Shown here one piece after another: positions 1 to 11,221 of a stretch of 64,000 nucleotides of DNA; position 1 is the stretch's first letter; each line of letters starts with the position of its first letter. The stretch spans positions 21,733,665 to 21,797,664 of the forward strand of contig OY727100.1 in the NCBI GenBank assembly GCA_963402885.1, read 5' to 3'. Below the pieces are notes generated by a model, which had not been told where the DNA came from, did not search any database, and saw only the letters and a list, made by a program, of their open reading frames with translations. This DNA is from Antedon bifida. Its lineage: Eukaryota > Echinodermata > Crinoidea > Comatulida > Antedonidae. Position numbers and translations under genes: made by a program.

Positions 1-177
1 CTACTCTTAAAAAATTTGACCGAGAGATACAGGAATATTACCACATGCAAATTGAAATCTCAGACTCTTTTGTTCCTCCTAACAAGTGTGTCAGTGTACT
101 AAAAATAAGAATTGGTGATGAGAATGATAACCAACATGAAGATGGCAGCAAGGATATGTTTGTTTACACCTATGAAG
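1..177 (+). CDS. Cadherin A exon: end of last EC repeat
   Basis: The reading frame opens at base 3 and the exon begins upstream of the window. It encodes the DRE motif, the membrane-proximal GDENDN calcium linker and MFVYTYEG. It ends in phase 1 at a gtaagt donor and corresponds to cadherin B exon 21 (MFVYTYQG). Confidence 0.93.
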
Positions 178-3100
178 GTAAGTAAGATTACTATAGTTTA
201 AGTTGGTTACTATTAATTTAAATAGGTTACTATTAGTTTGGTTACTATTAGTTTAAATAGGTAACTATTAGTTTAAATAGGTTACTATTAGTTTAAATAG
301 GTAACTATTAGTTTAAATAGGTTACTATTAGTTTAAATAGGTTATTATTAGTTTAAATAGGTTACTATTAGTTTGGTTACTATTAGTTTAAATAGGTTAC
401 TATTAGTTTAAATAGGTTAATATTAGTTTAAATAGGTAACTATTAGTTTAAATAGGTTACTATTAGTTTAAATAGGTTACTATTAGTTTAAATAGGTTAA
501 TATTAGTTTGGTTACTATTAGTTTAAATAGGTTACTATTAGTTTAAATAAGTTACTATTAGTTTAAATAGGTTACTGTTAGTTTAAATAGGTTAATATTA
601 GTTTAAATAGGTTAATATTAGTTTAAATAGGTTAATATTTGTTTAAATAGGTTACTGTTAGTTTAAATAAATTACTACTAGTTTAAATAAGCTATTAGCA
701 AAACACTGTTGTAATGAATATGATTTGGTATCTGTAGGTGGATCAGGCAGTGGTATCGGTGCTACCCCAGTAGGCCCAGTAAACGCCCCAGATCCAGATA
801 GTGATGATATTGATGAAAAAACGTTCACAAAGATTAAACCAGATGATGCAGTATGGGACCATTTTGATGTGAGTAACCTTCTTTTGTTGTTTGTTCTTTA
901 TCCAGTTTTTTTGTTTGTTTTTTTGTTAGGTATATAGAAAGAGGTTGGCACTGGCACACACTCAACTCCCCTTCCTATGATCATTGTCTGGTATTTGCGT
1001 AAAAATTTAAACATTGATTTATTTTGTTAAATTAAAATAGTAATAGTTAAAAAACACTTATATTGTTTTGTGCCTACAGGTTGACCCAGAAAATGGGAAC
1101 ATTTTAATCAAGCCAGGAACGCCGTCCGGTACATACACGATGCAAGTGTTAGTGTCTGACAACAAGTGGATAGACAGCACTGCAACAGTCACGGTCACCG
1201 TTACCGATTTACCAGAAGAGGCCGTGTATAATTCCGGATCGTTACGCTTTACTGGAACAACTGCCGCCAACTTTGTCCGCGAACCTAACAGCAAGTATGG
1301 AAAATTGCGCAAGAGTTTGGCAGGTATTATCGGGGCTAAGGAGATGAATATTGATATCTTCAGCGTGATGGACGTGGTTGACGAAGCGAATACTATCGAA
1401 GTTAGATATTCAGCGCACGGATCTCCATATTACAAAGCAGAACGAATGGATAGCGCTGTCCGTCAGAACAAAGATCAGGTAATTTGTTGGAGTAGTCTTT
1501 TTCTTGTAATCTGCACGACAAGGACTTAACATAGTGATTTTTTCACTATTATATAATCCAGCAGACAGGAACCTTTTTATTGTATTCGTCTTCTGGAAAT
1601 TAAATTATATGTATTGTTTTGCTGAAAGAAATAGAAAAAATTAAATTTTAATAACATTTTTTTCACAGGTTGAGTCTAGTACAGGACTGACGATTACGAT
1701 GATTAAAATCGATGCATGTTTCATGGACGAAGGAGTTTGCGAAGGATCGTGTTACAATGATTACACCGTCACAAAAGAACCGTACCTTATTGATCTACAA
1801 TCGCAGTCGTTTACAGGAATAACCACATACACAGTCGCTGCTTGCGGATGTGCTGGAGAGAAGATCTTCCCAGCCGGATGCTCGTACGATGCTTGTCTGA
1901 ATGGTGGTACATGTACAGATACCCCAGAAGGATTTAGGTAAAATTTATTTTGAAATTATACCCATAGATTGATTAGCGGTAGATACCATTTTTCCTGATT
2001 ATGCTTATATTATAACGTTGATGTTTGTTGTACAGGTTGCGGACACTAATGTGTTATGGCGCTTTTTTGCTGATGGACCGATTTGGTTGAATAAATAAAA
2101 GAATAAAATGATTAATATTTTTTTTTCAGTTGTCAGTGCCCCACAGGTTTTGAAGGTGGTCGATGCGAGGAGATCAAGAGAAGTTTTAGCGGCAGTGGTA
2201 GCTACGCTTGGGTCGAAACGTTAGAACAATGCGAGGACACGCGAACATCAATCGAGTTTATCACCAATCAAGATGGTACTCTGTTTTACAACGGTCCAAT
2301 GACTTCAGAAGCCGGACAGCCTACTGATTTTATACTATTGGAACTTGTCAATAACCGACCTGTACTTCAACTGAACTTGGGAAGTGACACGAGTACTTTT
2401 GAGTTTGCGCCTCAAGACCTGCCAGAGTTGACGGACAACGAATGGCATCACCTGGAGATCAGAAGGAATGGAAGGGTACATAAGTTATTTAATTTGGCCT
2501 GTATCATAGGAAAATTCTGTAATACATTGTCACATATGTATCACATGTGATGTCTGTGTCCAGTGTCATATGCATCACATGTGATGTCTGTATCCAGTGT
2601 CATATGCATCACATGTGATGTCTGTATCTAGTGTTGCATCACAAACTCAGTCTTTAACATGAATGCATTTATTTTGTAGGAAGTTGAATTGGTCGTTGAT
2701 CATTGTCTGTCAGCTAAATCTACAATCTCTGAGGTTGGTAGTGTGAGCACCATAGATGATTCTAGCTGTCGTATCACTGGAACAGTGACAGGTACCTCTA
2801 GGTAAGTCAACAATGTACCACCCTCTATGAATATACAGTAGAACCACTCCTTTGGGACACCCTCTATTTCAGGGTACACTTTCCTGTGAACAAATAATAT
2901 ATTATGTTTTAACACTAGGCTAACCACTTTGTAGCAGACACCCTTATTAAAAGGACACTTTTAGGTCCCCTTAATAGGGATTCTACTGTATCAGAAAGAC
3001 TTCATATAATTCTTATTCATATAGATCTTATAGCCTGTGTTCACACCCTCCCATCATCTAAATGGACAACTATGTACTGATCTATTTTCACTATATTTTA

Positions 3101-6100
3101 CTATTTATATTTATTGTTACTCTATGGATGTATATTCTGGAAAAAATATTTGAAATTAATAACATCAGTTATCGACCAATCAGTGGTGGTCAAATGCGCA
3201 ATTAGTGAACCAATCAGTAAGTGATATATACAATTAATCAACCAATAAATTAAGAATGTACTTTATGTTTTTTTGTTTATAGATTGTTAAATGTGAACAC
3301 ACCACTACAGCTCGGAGGGCGTGCTACTTCCGGATGGGATTACAGTTCAGTTACATTTGCTAACACTGGATTTGACGGCTGCATACGAAACCTAATCCAA
3401 GATGGTAAACTTTACGACCTCAGCGACAACAACGTGGGAGCGTCGTTCAAGAATTCCCAAGAAGGTTGTCCACGAACGGATGAAAACTGTATCGATAATC
3501 AAGACGGATCGGAGAAATGCGTCAACGGTGTTTGCGACGCTAATATTAATACTGCTGTCTGCATTTGCTATCCCGGATACACAGGAGTTCGGTGCAATGA
3601 AGGTACGTATGTTTGTATTGGAATGAAATTTAAAGCCAGTTTCGTGAACTTAGCCATTTCACTTTGTCGTGGACAGACGAAATAGCGCCATAGTTGGCAG
3701 CACCGACATGTCGTGACCCTTAGGGGAGAAGCATGTAGTTAGAAAGTGAAACAGCCCAATGCATTTAGATGACATTGTTTGTGGAATGCGTTATATAAAT
3801 ACATTAACATTATAGTTGTCCAGTTTAGTTTGGTTTTCACGGAAGACCATTATTTCCGGTCTACAATTTTCTACGTTTTTTTTTTACAGAAACCCCAGCA
3901 CATGACTTTGCAGCGAATAGTTACGTTGACTACAGCGTGAAAGCAGCGGCTGGGCTTGATACGTCAGGATATGAAGAACATTACCATTCAGTGGTTAGAA
4001 CGTGGGAAGAGACAGGACTTGTATGGTATATAGCTAACCTAGACACAGGGGAACACACTACTATTGAGGTAAGGGAATTTAGGAGATATTAATGTGATTA
4101 CTATTTTTAAAATGTGTTTATAACTAATATGTTTTGCTGGTTGATAATGCAATTTATATATTCATATATTATAATATACTGTTTGAATAATAAATTTATA
4201 TTTTGCTAAAGTATATATATTCTACTCTTTTAGCTCGTTGATGGTACAATGAGACTTCGGTACAATCTTGGAGAAGGTGAATTTACAATGAGCCTACCAA
4301 ATTACAGAGTCAACAATGGACAGTGGCATAGCGTTGAGTATGATCGCTATGGTAACCATGTCACGTTGAAGATTGACAGAGGCGGCGGAACCAGACAAGT
4401 TGAAGCATCGCCGGGAACATTCCAGATATTCGTGGCCGATCCAAATACGCTGCGAGTCGGCGATTTGTCGGGTAACGAAGCAGTATCGCAGGATTTCGTG
4501 GGTTGTATGAATGATCCAAGAATTGACAACAACTACTTGGGATTCTCGGACAGCGAGTTTGCCACCGTACGTAAAGCAAATGTAGAAGAAGGGTGCGTGA
4601 GTGACGCGTGCATAGGGGCCGTGTGTCCTGCTACCTTTATTTGTAACGACATCTGGAGGATGCATGAATGCATGTAAGTACTACTCTTTAGTATTATTAT
4701 AGTCCCACCCTCTTTTTTCCTCCAATTCGTATTCCAGGGTCAAGGGTCATGTCAATCTATTCATCACATTTACAAATTCTTATACGTAGACAATAAAAAT
4801 AGTATTGAAAACGGCGAATGAAGAAAAAATAGAGGATGATAAAAAATGTAAAAAAATATCTGCATCTAATCGCAATCATTCTTTCATAAGTCAAAGGTCA
4901 ATCATGGTGGTGCTCAGGGCCATGAACTTGAATGTGTGGGAATAACCGGTGGCTTGCAGCCTAACTGAGCTGAATTGCACACAGGTGTGGACAACAACAC
5001 ATAGGCGACAAGAACTTTGTACTTACTCACCTAAGGGTCCCTTCATGTCGAGTGCTGCCACCAACCGAGGCCTGTTTGTCTGTCCACAGGGGCTGAATGG
5101 ACTAGTACACCAGGGTAACCTCCTATTCTTCCGAAAGATTAACTGGATTCTTTAAAGTGTACACCGAACCTCCAGTTTTATGTCCTTATTATTTTCAAAC
5201 AATCAATTTTCTATTTATAACTAGCTGTGGGCCAGGAAGTGAGTTGCAAGGCACAAGTTGCGTGGTTGTGGATGCGTGCGTGGGTGTCACCTGCAAAGCC
5301 GGCTACAGCTGTTTCATCAACGATGCAGGTGAAGGTATCTGCAGAGAAGAGAAAGAACCCTTGGTTGAAGAAGCTGGTGTTAGTACAGGACTATTAATTG
5401 CCATCATCATCTGTGTATTGGTTATCTTAAGTGAGTATTATTACCAATCAATGATTTACTTTGCCCTAATAGATTTTGTTCGTTCTCTCTCTCGCCAATT
5501 ACATTAATTAAGTCTCATTTGAAGCTTAGGTAGTGGAGTTGAAAGAGTTGTGAGTTAAAATCCTGGCATTATGCCAGAATTTGAACTCTGACACTAGGTC
5601 AGGATTGAACCCTGGATCTTGGAATTGGCAAGCATGTTAACCACCAAGCTACAGCTCCACTACACATTATCTACAACACCACCACATTTATTTTATATTT
5701 TATTATATTTTATTACCAAAGTAAGCAAAACTCAATTTGTCTTCATACAGTATTGGTGTTGATATTTATTCTATATCAACGTAACATGCGACAAAGGAAA
5801 GAGCCACTTTTTGTTGACCCCGGTGATGACCTCATCGAGAATCTCGTCCACTATGATGAAGAGGGCGGTGGAGAAGAGGATCGTGATGGGTACGACATCA
5901 ACACGTTAAGTAAACCAATTGGAATGATGGATCATACACTGGAAAAGAAGAGAAGGTTGCCCGAGTCTGCTGTGCCACCACTCACAGGACCAGGTATGTG
6001 TTTTCGCATTTTTGTTTACCATGGGTTTTTTAAAGGTGCGTTCACACGTTAAATTAAACCTATTGTTTACACAAGAAATCTTTAAATATCCTGAAATTTG

Positions 6101-7199
6101 CAATGTGTGTGAAAACAAAACTACAGAAGTCCTTTGGGACACCTATTAAGCCTATTTTCCACTAGGCGAATTTGTTCGCACGAATCCAACGTTTCGAAGA
6201 GAAAAAAATCGCCTACTCTCTTAACACTACATGATCGAATAGCTGCGACGTTCATGTTCCTCACGTGGTTGCTTAGCATTTCGATTCGCATGAGTGCTCA
6301 TGAAAGCGTCATGGCTCATTTCCTGAGCTCTGATTGGTTGCGCAATATTTCGCTTCGCAAAAAGTAGAAACAATTCGAACTGATAAATTTCGCTGAAGCG
6401 AAAAAAATCAAAGTTCGTCGAGAAAGGGAGTATGACAGACAGAAACTCGAATGCGCATAGCATGACGCTTTCGATTCACGCGAACAAATTCTCCTAGTGG
6501 AAAATCGGCTTTAAGGGGACACTTGTAAAACAAATGGGAGGCAATACATGTTATAACACCACAGAAAACCCCTATTCAGGGGACACTTATTAAGGGGACA
6601 CTTTTTGATATGTTGTACTGTATGTTATTGTTGTAATTTCAAACACTAGCGAGTTGACATTCAGATCGTAAGTTGACATTCAGATCGTAAGTTGACATTC
6701 AGATCGTAAGTTGACATTCAGATCGTAAGTTGACATTCAGATCGTAAGTTGACATTCAGATCGTAAGTTGACATTCAGATCGTAAGTTGACATTCAGATC
6801 GTAAGTTGACATTCAGATCGTAAGTTGACATTCAGATCGTAAGTTGACATTCAGATCGTAAGTTGAGAATCAACTACTGAGTTGTCATGTTTTTTTTCAA
6901 CCAACTACCGAATCTGTTTTGGTAATGTATGTTAATTAAAAATTGTTTTTTTTGTAGATGATGTCGGAGGTTATATTAACGGACGTTTAGGTAACGCTGA
7001 TGATGATCCGAATGCCCCGCCGTATGACACGCTCCACACTTTTGATTACGAAGGAGATGGGTCTACGGCGGGTTCTCTCAGCTCCCTGAACAGCGGCAGC
7101 TCCGACGACTCGCAAAATTACGACTATTTGAACGACTGGGGTCCACGATTTAAGAAACTTGCTGATATGTACGGTGGCAACGATGGAAACGAGTTTTGA
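1..7199 (+). CDS. Type III classical cadherin A (3' part of gene, 12 exons)
   Basis: Calcium-dependent adhesion receptor at the plasma membrane. The gene starts before the window. Exons: 1-177, 738-868, 1080-1478, 1669-1937, 2130-2475, 2680-2801, 3283-3602, 3890-4068, 4234-4673, 5225-5430, 5751-5993, 6958-7199. All have GT..AG borders and phases that join into 1023 residues ending at TGA 7197-7199. Domains in order: end of the last EC repeat (GDENDNQH), non-chordate cadherin region, EGF, LamG1, EGF, LamG2, Cys-rich segment, one TM helix, and a cytoplasmic tail with a p120-type juxtamembrane motif ([15 protein letters not shown]) and a beta-catenin-type motif ending in KKLADMYGG. That tail identifies a classical cadherin rather than Fat or Flamingo types. 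Cadherin B downstream has the same layout, so this is a tandem duplicate. The EC number of A cannot be seen. Confidence 0.95.
186..690. repeat. 20-bp minisatellite (about 25 copies)
   Basis: Unit close to gttactattagtttaaatag, filling the intron between the first two visible exons of cadherin A. Some units are shortened. Confidence 0.95.
738..868 (+). CDS. Cadherin A exon: start of non-chordate region
   Basis: Gly-rich start ([19 protein letters not shown]) followed by an acidic stretch ending WDHFD. It runs from phase 1 to phase 0 and has the same position and phase as cadherin B exon 22. Confidence 0.9.
1080..1478 (+). CDS. Cadherin A exon: non-chordate cadherin region core
   Basis: 133 codons, phase 0 to 0, starting VDPENGN. 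It contains [17 protein letters not shown] and the conserved [10 protein letters not shown] segment shared with cadherin B exon 23. Confidence 0.93.
1669..1937 (+). CDS. Cadherin A exon: Cys-rich linker and first EGF
   Basis: Encodes [15 protein letters not shown], then the first half of an EGF module ([12 protein letters not shown]). It ends in phase 2 within GFS. Confidence 0.93.
2130..2475 (+). CDS. Cadherin A exon: EGF end and LamG1
   Basis: Finishes the EGF ([13 protein letters not shown]) and starts the first laminin-G domain ([14 protein letters not shown] to [14 protein letters not shown]). It ends in phase 0 at gtacat. Confidence 0.93.
2525..2640. repeat. 34-bp tandem repeat, 3 copies
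   Basis: Repeats of a unit built on tcacatgtgatgtctgta plus ccagtgtcatatgca, in an intron of cadherin A. Confidence 0.85.
2680..2801 (+). CDS. Cadherin A exon: LamG1 middle
   Basis: Short LamG1 exon (EVELVVDHC ... TGTVTGTS), phase 0 to 2, gtaagt donor. It aligns with cadherin B exon 26 but has a longer insert between the two cysteines. Confidence 0.88.
2834..2991. mobile_element. Fold-back element with tacagtagaacc ends
   Basis: The left end tacagtagaaccactcc is complementary to the right end tagggattctactgta. The interior has gggacac and ggacactt repeats. A second, interrupted copy lies at 6122-6622. Confidence 0.65.
3283..3602 (+). CDS. Cadherin A exon: LamG1 end and second EGF
   Basis: Encodes [11 protein letters not shown], the LamG end motif [17 protein letters not shown] and a second EGF-like module ending [11 protein letters not shown]. 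Ends in phase 1. Confidence 0.93.
3890..4068 (+). CDS. Cadherin A exon: LamG2 start (gene-converted)
   Basis: Phase 1 to 0. From base 3915 through the donor to 4073 the DNA is identical to cadherin B 35106-35264. The first 25 bases of the exon differ, so the identity begins abruptly inside the exon. Confidence 0.95.
4234..4673 (+). CDS. Cadherin A exon: LamG2 remainder (fused exon)
   Basis: Encodes [17 protein letters not shown] through [12 protein letters not shown] to the Cys-rich WRMHECM. In cadherin B the same sequence is split into two exons (35446-35713 and 35981-36158). The donor is tgcat|gtaagta, phase 2. Confidence 0.93.
4880..5165 (-). repeat. Dispersed repeat family B
   Basis: The reverse strand shares a core (tacactttaaagaa ... 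ctagt) with 24935-25115 and 31530-31765. It lies in the cadherin A intron before the TM exon. The ORF across it is not part of the gene. Confidence 0.55.
5225..5430 (+). CDS. Cadherin A exon: Cys-rich module and TM helix start
   Basis: After a short Cys-rich segment ([13 protein letters not shown]) comes the start of the membrane helix ([14 protein letters not shown]). It lacks the complete EGF (CNPCLNGG-type) present in the matching cadherin B exon. Phase 2 to 1. Confidence 0.9.
5525..5662 (-). mobile_element. tRNA-derived SINE, old copy
   Basis: A diverged copy of the family at 33845-33971. The reverse strand has agtggagctgtagcttggtgg and a pol III B-box-like gggttcaatcc. The ends agtggag/ctccact are complementary. 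Confidence 0.6.
5751..5993 (+). CDS. Cadherin A exon: TM end and juxtamembrane tail
   Basis: Ends the helix ([11 protein letters not shown]). It then encodes the p120-catenin-type juxtamembrane segment [17 protein letters not shown] and INTLSKP. Phase 1 to 1. Confidence 0.93.
6122..6622. mobile_element. tacagtagaacc-type element split by a second MITE
   Basis: Ends ctacagaagtcctttgggac and tgttgtactgta. The body (gggacacttattaagggg) is interrupted by the TTA-flanked fold-back element at 6149-6510, so this is a nested insertion. Confidence 0.55.
6149..6510. mobile_element. PIF/Harbinger-like MITE (agcctattttccactagg ends)
   Basis: Terminal inverted repeats agcctattttccactaggcg and its complement, continuing into gaatttgttcg. 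TTA target duplication at 6146-6148 and 6511-6513. No coding capacity. The superfamily is inferred from the 3-bp TTA duplication. Confidence 0.7.
6653..6866. repeat. 19-bp minisatellite (about 11 copies)
   Basis: Nearly perfect gttgacattcagatcgtaa units just upstream of the last cadherin A exon. The uniformity suggests recent expansion. Confidence 0.95.
6958..7199 (+). CDS. Cadherin A last exon: beta-catenin-binding tail
   Basis: Encodes [50 protein letters not shown] and ends GNDGNEF-TGA. The match to vertebrate classical cadherin tails is close. The exon is 242 bp, the same length as cadherin B exon 33. Confidence 0.96.
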
Positions 7200-8610
7200 A
7201 TCTCTCAAGTGTTGTAATCTCAGAATAATAATAATGTAAAGTAAATTTTGATTTGATAATAATTGTAGAAATTTGCTCAATAATAGGTCAAAAATGTTCA
7301 CCATTCCATTGTAGTTAATATTTTAATTTATTTAACATAATTAACCTATTATGGTGAGAACAAATAAATATTACAGATTAAGTCTCAAATTGTTTACAAA
7401 TTAACATAGTACAGTAATAACTAATTGTGTAATTACAAGCTTTGAAAAAAAAATTAGACATCACAATATTGTGCTAATCTGCAGGAACCACAGCTCCCCG
7501 TAGGAGGTCTGGTTTAAGTTTAGAAATCAGTCAAATTAGTTTGTTACAATTTGTCTATTTTTTGTAGATATATATAAGTCCTTGATAATTGAAAGTAAGT
7601 GTTTATAAATAATGATAAAAACACAGGCATTTTGTAATGGTTGTAAGATACTAGTGGACATACATGCTTGAGTCACTTGCCAGTTAGGAACATTTCCAGT
7701 AATAATAATAATATTTGTCTGTTTGTCCTGTTGTTGAGTTTTGGATATTTATAACATAAGATTTACAAATATTTAAAATTGTAAGTAACTAGTTGTTTCT
7801 TTAATACAGTAATTAGTAAATAAGGTTTATAGATAACTACGTATCTTAAAGGCTGAATAGGTAAGTTATTTTTTATCTTTAAATGTGACACGAGAAACAC
7901 AAGCACATTTTTATTTTTTTGTAGTTCATTTTGTTAAACAATTTTCTCTAGGTGTAGTTAATTATTTATGCAGAAAAGTGATTGAAGTGGTCAGTTAAAC
8001 GTCGGCACTAATTTGTTTCGGCGTTAGTAGCCAAGGAAAGCTGTAGGGTGTGATTCGGTTTATTCAGAACTGTACAAAAAAGTACTGACTATACCAGGAA
8101 TCGAGATAGCGCCCTCTACCACAATCTTTCATTTTGTTTATAATACTACAAGGGAATCGTATCGTATGCAATATGTGGTATGTACAATATGGACGTATTT
8201 CCAAAGTCTGTACCAGTGTTTTCTTTCCAAATATGGAAAGTGTTTTTATGTAAATTAATTTTTCCAGTTATTTATATAAAAAAAAAATAATGTAGATTTA
8301 GATTACTACGCTGTAGCTTCTTAGCTTGTCCGTTGTATGCTGTTAACATGAAATGTATTTTTTCCGTTGCGTTCTTAAAAACATTACTTTATATTTTGCC
8401 AAGAATGAATGACTGCAAGCTACACAAGCTATTATTAATGTTAATTAAGTTTATATCTTTTGCTTTTTATCTTCTTTTTTTCACTTTTTCATTTATACAA
8501 TAATTATTCTTACCTTGCCATTTGCTGTTGTACGCACTTGATAGTTAGTAACATAACACGTTGTTAATTGTACAGTTGCTAATAAAATGCCTAGCTGCCA
8601 AATTGGTTGT
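7200..8610 (+). other. Probable 3' UTR of cadherin A
   Basis: AT-rich DNA without supported ORFs after the stop. AATAAA occurs at 8581-8586, and a weaker aataaata lies near 7362. The extent is inferred from the poly(A) signal alone. Confidence 0.45.
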
Positions 8611-9000
8611 AGATTGATTGATGATTTATTGATGGTTATTGGTTATTGATTGATTGTTATTGATTATTGGTTGTCAGTTATTGATGATTATTGGTTATTG
8701 ATTGATGATTATCAGTTATTGATTGATGATTATTGGTTATTGATTGATGATTATTGGTTATTGATTGATGATTATTGATTGGTGATTTTTTGTTAGTGAT
8801 GGATAAATATTGATGGATGATTATGTGTTATTTATTGGTTATTGATTGATGATTATTGGTTATTGATTGATGATGTATAGATTATTGACTGATTTGTTGA
8901 TTATTATTAGAGCATGTATTGGTTATTGACTGGTGATTTGTTTATTGATTGATTTGATATTGTATTGGTTATTGATTGATGATTTATTTGTTATTGATAT
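8602..9000. repeat. Low-complexity ttgattgatgattattgg repeat
   Basis: Imperfect tandem units of about 20-22 bp directly after the putative poly(A) signal of cadherin A. Confidence 0.9.
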
Positions 9001-11221
9001 AATTGAATTACTGTATTATTTTTATTCTCATAATTGTAAGGTATAATTTAGCTCATAAATTCTATTGCCAATACACGTATACAACGCGTAGTCCTACAGC
9101 AAAACATGACCACTTTATCAGCAGACAACCCAGCTTACGCTTTCGTGCCATCGCACATCCAGGACTCTCTGGATGGCCACGCATGATGAGCTAATTCTGA
9201 TTATAATCAGCCTCTATAGTCTAGTTATTGTACTCTCGATTTGAGGCTAAATCGTGGAGTTTCCCTTATTGTTTAAATGAGTTCGTCCAAGGCCGTCATA
9301 TTCATGCCATTGTTGTGTTGGGAATTCTATAAATTGTTTACTGTATATAGTCGTCGTAAAGTAGTTTTGTATTTCGAATACCGCAAAAACGCGTCAATAT
9401 ATTATAGTTCCGTGTTTATTATACACGATGAAAGAAAAGAATAAGTGAATGGAACGGAATTTGATAACAACATGCAAAACATAATAAACAAGTCAGCGGG
9501 TATAAAGTACATGTACTTTCGGGTAGGCCTCCTGTGTACTTTTATTGTTTATAAATAACAAGAGTTATTGAATTCTTTATAAATGAAAATAAGCGAGCTA
9601 TTGTTGTTAACTCGTCCCTGGTTATACTCGTCCCAACTATCTATCCCAGCATTATACTGCAATTTCAGCCGATTCTCGGTACTGTATCTATTTCCGAAGT
9701 ATCATAGCAATATTTGCTAATACAACATCACATGTGTTTCACATGTATCTAGAGTAACCTAACCCTTAACCTAACCTTACATGATACAGGCACCACATGT
9801 GATGCTGTATTACCAAATACTCCTATGATACTTCGGAAATAGATATTATGTGGAGATATAGCACTGGGAATTTAACTAATTCAGTTTCGTTACGCTTGGG
9901 TGTTGACTTAATGAACAACCTTTTAATGTGACCAATACTTTATTCAAACAGAAACTACCCCAAAATCCTTTTGGTTGACGTCGACGCTGTGTGGTCAGAA
10001 GTATATATTGATCTTTCTTACGTATGACAATGGAAAGAATGTAACTTTGCCGAATAAATAAGTTTTACAAGGCAGTGACCTTTGATGACTCGCCTCGACT
10101 TTGAAAACACAAAGGAACCGATTAAAAGAAACAAAAGCTCTTAATACTTTTGGAATTCAAAACATCAACTTTCAGTGAATTTATAAATACAATTAAATTC
10201 ATTGTACATGTTTAAGATTGACAAGGATGAAGATATTATAAGGGTATCACATATAATAATTACCGAATGATATAATCCCAGAGTATGCATAATTAGCAGG
10301 TGCTTGCATAATTAATTAGGTATCGTGCATAATTAATAGATGTCTGTGCATAACATTAAGCTCAAGCTGTAAATCAGCCCAGGCTATACGTGTGTATGTT
10401 TTTGCGTTTTGTATAATCTTAGGCCTAGAGGTTATGGCTATTTTATAACTGTGAAATGTGTGTGGAATTATGGAGTAATTGATTTTTGCATTAACAAACG
10501 TTCAACAGAATCGATTACCTATCTTTTAAATTAGTAGGCCTACTGTATGTGGAAACGGAATTTCAGGTAACATGCCTCTGGGTTGTTATGCGGCTGGGGA
10601 AGGGGAGGGGCCTTTCCCAGGGTAGAGTGTGAAGCTCAATTAAAACAGCGGGGAGTAACACCCAGCGTTAACGGACCTAAATAAAGAGTATATAGGAACG
10701 AGCGTACGAGTGCTTTACGAATACTTCACGAATCATTTTATTAGTGATTTTTTTCTTTTCCGTTTCTCGTCGGATATGCGTGTCACCTGGTCGCTAAGAA
10801 ACAATTTCCTTATAATGAAGATCTATGATTCTCTCTTAACATCCGTGTGTTTGCATTGTATATTTCAGTTACAGTTTAACACCTTCCTTTAACACACGAC
10901 AATTGCATATGTATTTCCGTCGCATTCAGAAATATTTTATTCTACACCAATAGGCAGCGAGCAAACACTCGAGTGAGTCTAACGCATTCCTTATCCTCTA
11001 TAGGTAAAACATACAATAGGTAGAATACAGAATACATTGTATTACTAAACAGGATGAATTGTTTGCTTAATAAATGACGTGTTGTTTGCATTGTGAGAAC
11101 AGACTAGGAAAGACTTGGACTTTGAACACAATCGTTGCTTTTGCTTTCGAGTTGGTATAACTATCGATTCGTGTCTGCAATTCATGTGATCGTTTTATAA
11201 TTGTGAATAACCTCTGCCAAG
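9000..11221. other. Intergenic region between cadherins A and B
   Basis: No supported exons. It contains a fold-back element (9685-9845) and must hold the promoter and 5' UTR of cadherin B. I could not identify a convincing TATA box or initiator. Confidence 0.6.
9685..9845. mobile_element. Fold-back element, about 50-bp arms
   Basis: The left arm tatctatttccgaagtatca is complementary to the right arm tgatacttcggaaatagata. The central spacer contains cctaacccttaacctaac. Confidence 0.7.

Noticed and set aside
186..690. Regular short repeats as a CRISPR array
   Set aside because: The units are directly adjacent, without unique spacers, and the DNA is eukaryotic. The same applies to the arrays at 6653, 19102 and 45706.
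4949..5155. 68-codon ORF as a cadherin A exon
   Set aside because: It lies in dispersed repeat family B, has no matching exon in cadherin B, and lacks fitting splice phases.
9750..9780. cctaacccttaacctaacc as telomeric DNA
   Set aside because: Only about three irregular units, forming the spacer of a fold-back element.
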